From: Choricystis sp. odSpoLacu1
Lineage: Eukaryota; Chlorophyta; Trebouxiophyceae
DNA length: 64,000 nucleotides
Reading direction: 5' to 3'
Assembly (NCBI GenBank): GCA_958009055.1
Contig: OY253653.1
Location: forward strand, 1,054,001 to 1,118,000
The position numbers and the translations under genes were made by a program. Below the pieces are notes generated by a model. That model saw only the letters and a program-made list of their open reading frames with translations, was not told the origin of the DNA and did not search any database. Numbering within the stretch: the stretch's first letter is position 1; each line of letters opens with the position of its first letter. Shown in pieces: positions 42,436 through 52,395 of the stretch.

Positions 42436-42624
42436 TGATGTTCCGGGGGGGAAAGGGGGGAGGTTGCTGCCTCCACCCCTGTTTGTTTCCCTCCGCGACA
42501 CACACACAAAAACAACGGAATGACCGCATTTGACTTGGGGCATGTGCATGCGCGCTGCTTTGATTTGTTATCACAACAGAGCGCTTTTTAACAGTAATAA
42601 TCTAACTTTCTTTTTTCATTCCTC

Positions 42625-43658
42625 TCACCTGCCCGCCACCGCCCTCACACACTGCGACACCAGCGCCCCCGCCACCGACCCCGCCGCCCTCAGTCCCGTC
42701 GCCCCGCCGGGCACGTAGGAGGCGGCGTAGTAGGCCAGGGCGGCGACCTGGACGGCGCAGGCAATGAGGGACAGCAAGTACGAGCGCAGCCCCAGGGCTG
42801 CCCACAGCGTGATGATCAGGGAAGCGCCGTAGGCACACGTGAAAGGCAGCCTCTCCCGCGACATGATGTGGTCGGCGTGGGCGCGAAAGCCTTTGAGGGC
42901 AAAGGGGGCGGCCATGGTTAACCCCGACCCGATCGAAAAAGTTAAAGCAAACTTGGCGGGGGCGACGACGAGAACGGGGAGAAACACGAAGAAGGAGAGG
43001 AGCAGGAAGAAGGCGCCCGCGGCGAGCAGGGCGAAGAAGTAGGTGAGGTTGGCGGTGGACGGGACGGAGCTGAGGGGAGGGTGGGTTGATGTCGAAAAAA
43101 ATGATCCACGTTTGCGCCCTCCGTTGGCCCTGTCCCAGCGCTCGATCAAACTCTCTCTCTCTCACCTGCCTATGGCCGAACCCGCGGCCGCAGCCCCGCC
43201 CGCCGCCGCCTGCACCCCCGCAAGCGCGCGCGCCCACGCGCCCTGCACGACGGACGCGGCCGCGGTGGACCCTTCCTCCGCGCGGGCCAGGAGGCGGTCG
43301 CTGGCAGAGGGGCCTGTTGAGTGGAGGGGTATTGGGGGTAGAAGGGTGGTCGAGGGACGCGCGCGCGCGAGGCAAGCGCTCGAATTGGGGACACCCGCGC
43401 ACCGGCAGCGCGTTCCCTCCACCGCCCTCTCCATCTCTCACCTGCACTCGAGCTGTACTTGTTCCACTCGGCCAGCACGCCCCCGTCGGCCGCGCCTCCA
43501 CCGCCCCCGGTGCGGCCGCGCACCGCGTCGGCCAGCCCCCCGAAAAACGCGGTCGCGGCGACGAGCGGGGGCGGGGTGGCCGAGGTGGAGGCGGTAGCGC
43601 CGCCCAGGCCCAGGCCGCCCAGGGCGCCGGCGGCGCCGGGTGGAGGGAGGGAGGTCAT
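42625..43658 (-). CDS. SFT2: SFT2-family vesicle transport protein
   Basis: Three exons on the minus strand, 43442-43658, 43166-43313 and 42625-43069, give 269 residues. The first 130 residues are Gly/Ala-rich with a likely cytosolic helix (LAEWNKYSSSAGPSASDRLL). Four membrane helices follow with the SFT2 pattern: LTYFFALLAAGAFFLLLSFF, then VFLPVLVVAPAKFALTFSIG, PFTCAYGASLIITLWAALGL and VQVAALAYYAASYVPGGATG. SFT2 proteins act in endosome/trans-Golgi traffic. The stop TGA lies inside a perfect GGCAG|GTGAGA donor context; a further exon downstream was looked for and not found, and the family normally ends here. Confidence 0.85.
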
Positions 43659-43769
43659 GGTGGCAATAAAAGAGAGTTTCGTTGTGGTTTCGACATCGTT
43701 TTTTTTTTTCGTTTTTGCACTGCTGCTCACACACACACCACCGCCTCTCTACAACAAACTCGTTCACAC

Positions 43770-44714
43770 CTACTGGGGCACCCACCCATCCAGCGTGGCG
43801 TCCACCTTCTCCGCCAGGGCGGCCGCCCACGCTTGGTCGACGGCGGCAAAGCCGCGCACCGTGTCGGTGGCCAAAACCAAAGCCACCCCCCCGCGCGGCG
43901 CCACCAGGGCGCCCGCGCAGCCGGGGGGCAGGTAAGCCAGGAACTCCAGGCGGCCGGGGTAGAGGATGAGGTTGGCTAAGTAGGTGCCGGCGCCGCTCTC
44001 CACGGCTCGATCAACCACAGGCCCTGGCGCAGCGCCGGAAGGGCAGCGGGTGGAATTGGACTTATTGGCCTTTGATGAACCTGCTGCGCCGCCTTCCGCT
44101 GCCGCAGCCCCCCCTATGTGGGCCACACACACGCCATTGACAAAGGCGACCAAGGACACGCAGCGCGTGGCGGCTGCGGCGGCAGCTGCCGCCCAGTGCA
44201 GCTCCTCTGCCGCGGCGGGCGGCAACGCGGGGTGTGTCCAGTCCAGCGACGTCCCTCCCAACTCTGCCACCGGTTCCGGCGCACGCGGTGCCAGGGTGGC
44301 CCACTGCAGGCCGGTGAGGGCTAGCACAGCGGCAAGGGCCAATGCGACGACATCGGCGCGCGCGTGCGCAGAGGCGGCAGACAGCGCGAACGAGGCATCG
44401 CCACCGCCGCCTCCTGAGGCTGTCAACCGGTTGACGACGACGGCCAGGAAGCCGGCCGCGCCGGCTGCTAGAGGAGCGGCGCGCAGGGCGGCCGCGTTGG
44501 CGGCGACAAAGGACGTGGTGGGTGGAGGGGGCGCCACCTGGGCGGCCAGGGACGGCGAGGGTGGAGGCGATGGAGTCTCCGTGCTGCGTGGCGGGGCTGC
44601 TGCTGGTGGGGCGGGGGCCGGCAGGCGGGGTGGCGGGGTGCGTAGGGACACGACGCGTCGGCCGGGGACGCGCATTTGGGCGTGGCAGCAGGGTGGTGGT
44701 CCTGCTGTCTGCAT
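43770..44714 (-). CDS. CCB4: CCB2/CCB4-like cytochrome b6f haem-assembly factor
   Basis: Single frame of 314 residues from the ATG at 44714 (an internal ATG lies at 44675). The first 75 residues are Arg/Pro/Ala/Ser-rich, suiting a plastid transit peptide. Two hydrophobic stretches follow (PLAAGAAGFLAVVVNRLTAS and RADVVALALAAVLALTGLQW), then a soluble domain with EPVAELGGTSLDWT, the AAEELHW segment and the signature YLANLILYPGRLEFLAYLPP, VRGFAAVDQAWAAALAEKVD. This arrangement matches the CCB2/CCB4 proteins that attach haem c(n) to cytochrome b6 in the thylakoid. Which of the two paralogues it is cannot be told securely. Divergent from the coiled-coil gene (169 bp). Confidence 0.68.
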   Translation of the reverse strand: MQTAGPPPCCHAQMRVPGRRVVSLRTPPPRLPAPAPPAAAPPRSTETPSPPPSPSLAAQVAPPPPTTSFVAANAAALRAAPLAAGAAGFLAVVVNRLTASGGGGGDASFALSAASAHARADVVALALAAVLALTGLQWATLAPRAPEPVAELGGTSLDWTHPALPPAAAEELHWAAAAAAAATRCVSLVAFVNGVCVAHIGGAAAAEGGAAGSSKANKSNSTRCPSGAAPGPVVDRAVESGAGTYLANLILYPGRLEFLAYLPPGCAGALVAPRGGVALVLATDTVRGFAAVDQAWAAALAEKVDATLDGWVPQ

Positions 44715-44883
44715 TGGTCGTGCGCAGAGTGGCACCCAGTGTGCGCACGCACGTGGCGCCCGTTTGCTTGGTAAACGAAGTTTTGGGGGAGGTGTCGTGG
44801 CCAAAAAACAAAATTCGACGTCCGCTTATTTTTGCCCTTTGTCGCCACGCTCCCCCCCCCCCCCCTCCTCTCTGCGCGCGCCC

Positions 44884-46019
44884 ATGCTCTCCGACCCGGC
44901 GCCGCCGTCGGCATCGGCGTCAGCATGGCCCCCGCCACCACCACCCGCCACCACACCAGCAGCCCACTCCCTGCCCGCGCCGCCGCCCCGCATTCGGACG
45001 GCGGTGCCGCGCGCGCCGTCGTCCGGCACGCTGTCCGACGGCGGCGGCGGGTGGGCGTCTGCGGCGTCGCTGTCGCCTTCGGCGTCGTCCAGTGTGGCGG
45101 ACGACTACAGGGACGCGGTCAGCGACGGTGAGAAACTGAGAGGGACAGCACTCGGGTGGCTGTGGCTGTCTCGCCCCCCACACACACCACGCAGCCGCGT
45201 GCGTGCCCAAACCAAAGCAGCAGGGGGCACCAGTGTGTCGGGGTGTTTTGAGGGGAAAGCAGGAGTCAAACACCCAAAAACGACCACTCTAACCCTTTTT
45301 TCCTTCAGCCTCCGCTCCATCATCCTTTTCCGACACCGAGGACCGCGCCCAGCTGGCCGACGAGCGCGCCCGCCGCGTGGCCGCCGAAGCCGACGCTGCC
45401 GCCGCCCGCGCCGACGCGAACGCGGCGCGGCGTGATGCCGCAGCTGCGGCCGCGTCCCGCGACGCCGCGCTCGCGGACGCGGCCGCCGCCCGGGCAGCAG
45501 CCGACGCCGCCCGCCGAGCAGCTGCAGACGCAGCCGCTGACGCGAGGGCAGCCGCGGCGGCTGCCAACGCGCGCGCCGCGCGGCTGAGCGCGGCTGCTGC
45601 CGACGCTGACGCTGCTGTTGTTGCCCGCCTGGTCGCCACCGCGGTCGCGCGCGCGGCCGCCACCGCGGACGCGAGGGCGGAGGGCGCCGCCCGGGAAGCG
45701 CTGCTGGCCGCCCGCGTGGAGTCGTTTGCGTGCATGGAGGCGGCCGCGGCCGACGCGCGCGAGAAAGAAGACGGCGTGTGGAGCGCGCGCGCGCGCGCGC
45801 GCGGCGCGCGTGGTGGGCGCGGCCGCTGTGGCGGTGGCGGCGGCGGGGATTACGCTGTGGGTGTTGAGGCGGCCTGGTGGAGGAGTGGGAGGAGGGGAAG
45901 GTGGTGGTGGTGGTGGCTTCGCGCCCCCCGCGACCCCCCCCCACCGCCCGCGCGTCCACCACACCGCCGCCGACTGGCGCGCCGCGGCCGCCGCAGCGGG
46001 CACGGGAGGCAGGCTGTAA
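44884..46019 (+). CDS. Ala-rich coiled-coil protein with a probable tail anchor, one frame break
   Basis: Exons 44884-45127 and 45309-46019. The N-terminal 100 residues are Pro/Ser/Ala-rich with acidic patches (SSSVADDYRDAVSD). A long Ala/Arg/Asp heptad-like helix follows (RVAAEADAAAARADANAARR and on, about 140 residues), predicted coiled coil. At the GC-dinucleotide run 45782-45803 the natural reading moves to the next frame (one base extra, or one GC unit lost) and gives VVGAAAVAVAAAGITLWVLR, a membrane helix followed by a short Gly-rich tail ending GTGGRL. That is the layout of a tail-anchored protein. I recognise no family. Very strong Ala bias makes any homology call weak. Its stop is 63 bp from the convergent glutamate 5-kinase stop. 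Confidence 0.55.
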
Positions 46020-46082
46020 CACCATGATGGTTTTTGTTTGTTGGTTTTGTTGTTTACAAATCATGTTTCCAACACCCTCTCG

Positions 46083-48050
46083 CTACTTGGGCAGCCACCC
46101 TTCCTCCGTCACATCCTCCCCTCCCCTCGCCCCCACCACTCCCGCCGCTCGACCACCATCCGTGCCACTCTCCACAGCTGCCACCGTGTACGCCGCCTCC
46201 AGGGCGCCATCCAGGGACGTGAGATCGAAGGACACGCGCCTGTCGGCCGCGCCGCCCGTCGCGGCGGCCGTGGCGGCTGCCAGCGCGGCGTCCCGCTCCC
46301 GCAGGTGGGCCAGCCTCTGCTCCGGTCCATCTGCGACGGGTGGGCAGGGCGGGGACGCTGCCCGGGCAGCGGTGGCCGCAGCAATCGAGGGAGGCAACCG
46401 CGTCGGCCGCGCGCTGGGCGGGCGCAGCGGCGGCACGCCGTCCTCATCGTCCGCTGTCAACACCCCCCCCGTCCCGGGGGGGGTGCCACACACGACGGGC
46501 GTGGGCGTCGTGGAGCGGGGCGCCATCAGCGCGATGTTGTCGCGGTGCACGAGTTCGTCGGGGCCTGGCCAGCCCAGCACGTCGGCGGGGGACGCGTGCA
46601 CGGCGGGCGCGCCGCTGCCACCGCCGTCGCCCGGCGCGCCGCCGCTGCCGCTGCCCGCCCGGTGGCGGGCGGCGTCGGCCAACAACTTGGCCACATCCTC
46701 GCTGCCATAGTTGATGAGGCCGCGCGCCAGTTCGGCCCCCGTCTCGCCGTCGGTGAGGGAGACGGCGTCCAGGGGGCCAAACACGCCGGACACGCTCGCG
46801 ACGCCGGCCACGAACAACGACTTGCCACGCCGCCGCACCGCGGCCGCAGCGCCCGCATCCAGGGTCAGCCCCCCCTTGACAGGCACACTCGTGATCCAGC
46901 GCTTGCGGCCGCGGGTGGGGGTGGGGGTGGCGTGGAACACGGTGCCCGCGGCCGCGTCGCCCGCCAGCACGCGCCCGACCCTCGACGGGGCGGCCCCATG
47001 CACGACCGCCGTCGAGCACCCGGCCGCGGTGGCGATGCGGGCGGCGGTGAGCTTGGTGGCCATGCCGCCCGTGGAGAACTCGGTGCCGCCGACTGCGCCC
47101 CCGGTGGACACGGCAGAGGCGAGGGCGGCCACATCATGCACTTCTCTCACGGGGGCGGCCGTCGGGTCGGCAGCCGGGTTGGACGTGTACAACGCATTCA
47201 CATCCGTCAACAGGAACAACCAGTCTGCGTGGACGAGGGTGGCGACCTGGGCGGCGAGCGTGTCGTTGTCGCCGATGCGCAGTTCTTGGACGGCAACCGT
47301 GTCGTTTTCATTCACAATCGGTACCACGCCCGCCTCAAAGATGGCTTCAAAGGTGGAAGCGGCGGTCAGGTACTGGGACCGCACGGCCAGGTTGTCCAGG
47401 GTGAGCAGGACTTGGGCGGCGGTGAGGCGGAGGGCGGCGAAAAAGTCGTCGTAGTGGCGCATTAGATGCACTTGGCCGACGGCTGCCAGCGCCTGCTTGG
47501 CCGCCAGGTCGGTGGGACGGGTGGCCAAGCCCAGGCGGGCGGCGCCCGCGCCGACGGCGCCCGACGTGACGATGACGACACGGTGGCCTGAGGGTTGTGG
47601 GGGGGGTGTGAGCAGGTGTGGAGAGAAACGTTTCTTCGTTCACCCTCCCTTCCTCCAACACACACTCACCGTCCGCCATCAGGTCGCGCGTCGTCTCGCA
47701 GATGCGGGCCAGGTTGGTCAGGTTGATGGCTTGGTGGTCGTTGTTGATGAGGGACGACGTGCCGACCTTCAAGACCTAGGTTGAGGGGTCGGGGAATGGG
47801 GGGTGTGTGAAAAAGGGGAAAACGTCGGTTTTGACTTGGCTCCCCCGCGTGTGTGCAGCGCGTGTTTGTCCAGCCACACACACTCGGTGTCGTGGTATGC
47901 GTGGGCGGCCGCGTGTGTGTGTGGCGCCACAAGGCGAGACGCAAGCCGCATTTCGTGTCCCCCCTACCCTCTCCCTCCCCTCCTTCTCACCAGCGTCAGC
48001 CCGCCGCTGTGCGGCTTGGCGAACGCGGCCGAGCTGCCGACCCGCTTCAT
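46083..48050 (-). CDS. PROB: Glutamate 5-kinase (stand-alone, PUA domain, extended C terminus)
   Basis: Three exons on the minus strand, 47991-48050, 47670-47775 and 46083-47587, give 556 residues. Amino-acid-kinase motifs are present: VLKVGTSSLINNDHQAINLT, VIVTSGAVGAGAARLGL, VVPIVNENDTVAVQELRIGD and NDTLAAQVATLVHADWLFLL, then TGGMATKLTAARIATAAGC. A PUA domain begins at about 320 (VKGGLTLDAGAAAAVRRRGK, SLFVAGVASVSGVF, RGLINYGSEDVAKLL). It makes gamma-glutamyl phosphate, the first step to proline. It is not fused to glutamate-5-semialdehyde dehydrogenase as in land-plant and animal P5CS. About 130 extra C-terminal residues include a short charged helix (LAHLRERDAALAAATAAAT). No presequence is obvious. 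Confidence 0.93.
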
Positions 48051-48154
48051 GGGGGGGCGTGTGTGGGTGGTTGGTGTGGCGAGCCGGGGCGAGCAAAACG
48101 CGGCCCCACCTCTCTTTCTCTCGACAAGTGTGTGACGACCCTCGCTTCGTTTCA

Positions 48155-48964
48155 TCACCCCACCAGCCCCAGCCTCTCCCCGCCTGCCTTCACCAACAGA
48201 CACCTGTACACCGGCAGATCCTGAGCCAGCGTGTGCACCTCTCGCTCGGTGGGCACGCCGACAGGATTGACGCTTAACCACCCTGCGTCTGCCCAACTCC
48301 GCCACCCCCCCTCCGGCGCCACCCCGTGCTCCGGCGCGGGGGCCAGCACCCCCCCGCTCGCCGCCTCAAACACGGACCGCATGCTTTCCGCCACCTCCAG
48401 CTCGTCGGACTGCAGGAACACGTGCCCCCCGGGAGCGAGCGTGGCGGCCGCGGCGGCCGCCATGCCGGGCTGCACAACGCGCCGCTTCCTGTGCCTCTCT
48501 TTAAAGTGGGGGTCGGGGAACTGGACGCTGACAGTTGTTAACAGGCCTGGGTACGACGCCAACGTGCCTGCGGGCAGGGACACCGTGGCGTTGGCCACTT
48601 CAAACGCGGTCCGCCCCGACAGGTCCCGTGCCGCCGCCCACGCGCGCGCGCGGTCGACCAGCTTGTCCCGGATTTCCAGGCCCAGCACATTGATGCGGGA
48701 GGTGGGGCCAGCGGCCACGGCCAGTGCAAACCGGCCGGAGCCACAGCCGACGTCGAGGAGAAGGGGGAGGGCCGGGTTGGCGAATGTCGCCCCCCAGTCC
48801 AGGGGGGGAAGAGGGACTTGCAGCTCCTTTTTGAGGGGGTTGATGTGCTGCCGGATGCGCACGGGGGCGCCGACCTGTGGGAGGAAGGAAGGGAAGGAGA
48901 AAGGAAAGGGTGTCGGGTGTCGGGTGTCGAGCGCGGTTTGCTCTTTCATTTTCGCCAGGCCAAG

Positions 48965-49019
<55 letters not shown>

Positions 49020-49180
49020 CTCACACTCGCGTACAGCCCCACCAAGTCGCCCAGCTCGGGCCACGGCGACGGCGGGTCGGGCGGGCCCGCGGCGCCGGCG
49101 GAGCACGCGGCGCGGCGTGTGGCGCGATTGGAGGCCAGGGGGGACGCCATGGCGCGCGCTCGGGCGACGGCAGCGTGCAT
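48155..49180 (-). CDS. TRMB: tRNA (guanine-N7-)-methyltransferase, TrmB type
   Basis: Two exons on the minus strand, 49025-49180 and 48155-48874, give 291 residues. Exon 1 (MHAAVARARAMASPLASNRA) looks like an organelle presequence; a second ATG 11 codons in is possible. Exon 2 starts VGAPVRIRQHINPLKKELQ, then the SAM site LPLLLDVGCGSGRFALAVA, the acidic loop INVLGLEIRDKLVDRARAWA and the diagnostic VQFPDPHFKERHRKRRVVQP, followed by LAPGGHVFLQSDELEVAESM. This enzyme makes m7G46 in tRNA. The bacterial-type single subunit plus presequence suggests an organellar role. The intron carries a 49-base AC repeat. Divergent from the 2OG oxygenase with only 96 bp between starts. Confidence 0.92.
48966..49014. 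repeat. (AC)n microsatellite in the TrmB intron
   Basis: About 24 uninterrupted AC units, close to the donor of the TrmB intron (a GT tract on the transcribed strand). Likely polymorphic in length. Confidence 0.95.
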
Positions 49181-49276
49181 TGGTGGTGGGGCGCGCCCAA
49201 GGGACACACGCAAAAAAGCTGTGTCTTTTTCTTGTGAGAGCCGTCGGCGCACACCGAAAAACTAGCCAGTCTCGAA

Positions 49277-50122
49277 ATGGCGTTCGGCGGCGCCCCAGCA
49301 GCCCGCCTGACAGCCCTGCTGTCGGGCGAGGACACCGGCAGTGGCCACATCACCCTGCGCACGGTGGCGGCCCTGTCCCCTCTTCCCTCCGACTGTGGCA
49401 GCGAGGAAGAAGAAGAACACATCGACGTGTCGGAAGCAGACGTCCTGGCCGCGCTTGAGGTGGAAGAACCCGCCTGGGTGACGGTGCAGCGGTTGTTCAA
49501 AGATCTGGCACCACCATCACCGCAGTCGCCATGGAGTGGGGTCGTGGAGGCACTGAAAATGCGCGGGTGGGCGTCCGTCCCCGCCGCCGCGCTGCCTCCG
49601 CCCGCCACGATCGCCGCCCTGCACGCCGCCGCCCTGGCCCTGCATGCCGGCGGCGGCATGACCGACGCCAGCGCGACCGCCGCCCCCGGCACACGCAGCG
49701 ACAGCACTGTGTTTGTGTCTGCCTCTGCTCCGCTGCCCGGCACACAGGCCGCCCTGGCCTGGCTCACCGCCTCCCGCGACGTTATAGCGTCCGCCATCCA
49801 TCTAACCGACACCGTGGAGTGCCAGCTGGCCGTGTACAGCGGCGGCGGCCACTATGGCCGCCACCGAGACGCGCTGCCCGACGACGGCGCCTCCGGCCGC
49901 GCGTGCCGCCGCGTGACAGTCGTGCTGTACGGCCAGGCAGAGTGGGAGGTGGGTGCAGGAGGCCAGCTGCGCCTGTGGCCACCGGCGGACGGTGGTGGCT
50001 GCGTGGATCTGGCGCCAGTGGGGGCGGCCGTGTTTTTTAGCGGCGTGGTGGACCACTGTGTGCTGCCGGTGGCGACGCCCGCCGACAACGCCCGCGTGGC
50101 GATGACGATGTGGATGTGGTAG
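49277..50122 (+). CDS. 2-oxoglutarate/Fe(II) dioxygenase (prolyl 4-hydroxylase-like)
   Basis: Single exon, 281 residues. An N-terminal acidic stretch (GSEEEEEHIDVSEADVLAAL) precedes a double-stranded beta-helix domain. The iron site is His196-x-Asp198 (GGGHYGRHRDALPD) and His260 (VVDHCVLPV); Arg273 (ARVAMTMW) is placed to bind 2-oxoglutarate. LAVYSGGGHYGRHRD and RRVTVVLYGQAEWEVGAGGQ, LRLWPP match the P4H/EGLN-type pattern. Substrate unknown: a prolyl hydroxylase or another protein/nucleic-acid hydroxylase is possible. No signal peptide, so probably cytosolic or nuclear, unlike cell-wall P4Hs. Divergent from TrmB across 96 bp. Confidence 0.8.
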   Translation: MAFGGAPAARLTALLSGEDTGSGHITLRTVAALSPLPSDCGSEEEEEHIDVSEADVLAALEVEEPAWVTVQRLFKDLAPPSPQSPWSGVVEALKMRGWASVPAAALPPPATIAALHAAALALHAGGGMTDASATAAPGTRSDSTVFVSASAPLPGTQAALAWLTASRDVIASAIHLTDTVECQLAVYSGGGHYGRHRDALPDDGASGRACRRVTVVLYGQAEWEVGAGGQLRLWPPADGGGCVDLAPVGAAVFFSGVVDHCVLPVATPADNARVAMTMWMW

Positions 50123-50309
50123 TTTGTGGTAGAGAAAGATCACGTGTCTGTTTTTTTACGCGCCTGTGCGGCGCGCGTTGTTGAAAAATCACAGGAAAAA
50201 AAAGGTCTCTGGAAGAAAAAAAAAACAACACACCAACGTCTCCACTCAACAAGCCCGCCCTCTGCGCTCAAGCCGCGCACAAACAACACTTCACATCACC
50301 TTTCTTCTT

Positions 50310-51630
50310 TCACAGGCCGTCGCCGCCCGCCGCCCCGGTCGTCGACGCGCCGCCGCCGCCCGCGGCGCCGCCGCCCGCAGCCGACCCGGCGGCCCCCCCG
50401 TTGGCGCCATCCACGGCGGCTGTGGCAGACGACGAGCCCGCGCCCCCGAGGAACCCGGTCAGCGGGACGCCAGGGACGGCGGGGTAGGCGGGGAGGGTGG
50501 GCACAATGCCCGAGACGGCGCCCGACACCGCGGACGCCACCTGGGACGGCACCAGCTTGGCGTTCTTGTCCAGCACCGCCAGCACGGTGCAGGACGTGGA
50601 CCCAAAGGTCGCCGCCGCGGCGCACTGCTCCCCGTAGAACTGGCCGCCCGAGATGTAGGGGCCGGTGGCCACGGCGGGCGTCATGCGGAAGTGGGCGTGG
50701 GGGCCGACACAGTTGACGCGGGCGCCGGTGGCGAAGGAGGAGGAGCAGTTGCCCATGGAGAAGGTGAGGGAGAAGCCGGGGGCTGGAGTGAGTGGTGGGG
50801 TGGGAGGAGGGCGGAGGTCGGGGTGAGTGCGGTCGTTTCTCTCTCTCTCTCTTCCTCTCTCCAACCCCCCTCCAAACCACCCCACTCACAAGTGAAGTTG
50901 GCCGGCATCTTGGTCGCAGGAATGTACTGCGCGGGCACGCAGAAGGTGTCCCGGTACGCGGACAGCAGCGCGTCGGCGGTCGCCGCCTTGCGGCGCAGGC
51001 CGCCGGCAGCGGCGCCGACGGCGGCGCCGGCGGAGGAGGCCACGTTGGTGATCATGCTGGACAGGGACTGGGCTTCAGCCTGTGGGGGAGGGGAGGAGGG
51101 GAGTGTTTTGTGAGTGAGTGTTTTGCCTCGCACCGCGCGCGCTCGCCACCCCCCTTTCCCTCCTCCCTCCCCTCCCACCTTCAGCGTCGCCCCGTAGTTG
51201 GAGATGAGCTGCTGCCCCATGCCCTGCAGGACGGCGCCCGCCAGGGGGTTGACGGTGCTGTCCTCGGCCAGCGGGGCGGCGGCTGTGGGTGGAGGGGGGG
51301 GGGGGAGGGGTGCCCGAGGGTGTGAGCGCGCGCGGTGCCCCGTGGTTTTTGTTTTCGTCGCCACCGCGCCCGATCCGCCCCCTCATCCCGCTTGCTCTCG
51401 GCGCGTGCGCTGTGCCTCTGTCACGCTGTTGCCATGGTGTGGGGGCGGGGTGGAGGCGCGCGCGGTGGGGAGGGAGGGACTCTCGCGCGTGCGCGCCTCG
51501 CCGCGCGCCGCCGCGCCCCCCCCCCACCCTCCCTCTCTCAATCACCGGGCGGGGCCGCCAGCTCCTGGCCAGACGCCAGGGAGACAATGGCCAGGGCGGC
51601 CAGTGCAAAGGCGGCGGCGCGGGGGGGCAT
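50310..51630 (-). CDS. Secreted protein of unknown function, Cys-containing and Gly/Ala-rich
   Basis: Four exons on the minus strand: 51546-51630, 51179-51282, 50890-51079 and 50310-50782, giving 283 residues; exon phases (1, 0, 1) all agree. The start MPPRAAAFALAALAIVSLAS is a signal peptide. A predicted helical part (NPLAGAVLQGMGQQLISNYG, SLSSMITNVASSAGAAVGAA) is followed by a Cys-bearing segment: DTFCVPAQYIPATKMPANFT, SMGNCSSSFATGARVNCVGP and GGQFYGEQCAAAATFGSTSC. Five or six Cys suggest disulphides. The tail is Gly/Ala-rich low complexity. I recognise no family; a cell-wall or extracellular protein is a guess. Confidence 0.65.
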
Positions 51631-52059
51631 GGTGTGTGGGTAGGGGGTGGGGGGCGGTGAAAAGGAAAAACAAAACGAGAGTGAGCGTCGAAAAATCGAG
51701 CGAAAGTGTGAGCGCCGCTCACAAACGAGCGAAAAAAACATCTGGAGCCTTCATTAGCGACGACCCCCCAGAGGTGCGTGCCTCGCCCTCCCCCCCCGCC
51801 CCGACCCCCACCCTCGACTGCTGCGTGCTCGCATCGAGCCACTCGCCCCATCGGCGAGGCCTGGGTCGGCCTGGGAGTGTCGCCCGCGAGCAAACCTTGG
51901 CAGCAAATCGCACCAACCCTCCGTTTTTTCGCCTCCCCGCATCGACCCGCCTGGCTCGTCAGTGGGGCCTAGGTGTGGGGCACGGACCACCGCACGCGCG
52001 CGCAAGCCGGGCAACGCGAGCCAACCCTCCATTCCTCCCCCCCCCACAGCCTCCAAACA
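51631..52059. other. Divergent spacer before the small RRM gene
   Basis: 429 bp between the secreted-protein start (51630, minus) and the RRM start (52060, plus). A good acceptor-like CCCCCCCCACAG ends at 52049, 10 bases before the RRM ATG, so a 5' UTR intron is likely. No coding content is recognised on either strand. Confidence 0.5.
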
Positions 52060-52395
52060 ATGCCCTCCTCCCTCAAATCGCGCTACGTCCTGTGCATCGA
52101 GAACCTGTCTTCCGCCAGCCGGAGCAAGGACATTCGAATTGAATGTGAACGCTACGGCACCGTCCTGAAAGTCGAGCGCGACCTGCGCGAGCGATGCGCA
52201 CTGGTTTTGTTCAAACACTCCGGCGACGCGGACGACGCCTATGACCGCCTCGACGGCATCAAAGTCGATGGCCGCGAGTGGGAGGTTTTCCGGGCGCGCG
52301 AGAAGGACCTCAAGTTTTTCTCGTGGCCGACTGACGAGTTTGACCCCGCGTCGAGCGGGCGCCCGTCCCCGGTGCAGGAGACGCGGCGCGAGTGA
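52060..52395 (+). CDS. Small single-RRM RNA-binding protein
   Basis: Single frame of 111 residues, MPSSLKSRYVLCIENLSSAS at the start. One RRM fills most of the protein: RNP2-like YVLCIENLS, an alpha helix KDIRIECERYGTVLKVERDL, RNP1-like CALVLFKHSGDADDAYDRLD and the final strand EWEVFRAREKDLKFFSW. It looks like an SR-type splicing protein without a long RS tail; the last 20 residues are short and polar. Nuclear RNA processing is the likely role. The last codons and the 3' UTR are directly duplicated just downstream (52364-52497). Confidence 0.75.
   Translation: MPSSLKSRYVLCIENLSSASRSKDIRIECERYGTVLKVERDLRERCALVLFKHSGDADDAYDRLDGIKVDGREWEVFRAREKDLKFFSWPTDEFDPASSGRPSPVQETRRE

Noticed and set aside
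40435..42549. 704-codon open frame antisense to the GH5 gene
   Set aside because: Shadow of the glycosidase gene; no recognisable domain, and GH5 catalytic motifs are on the plus strand.
42625..42640. GGCAG|GTGAGA at the SFT2 end considered as a donor to another exon
   Set aside because: No downstream exon with matching phase was found and the family normally ends at this point.
48966..49014. Regularly repeated AC tract considered as a CRISPR-like or telomeric array
   Set aside because: A simple dinucleotide repeat with no spacers and no telomere unit.
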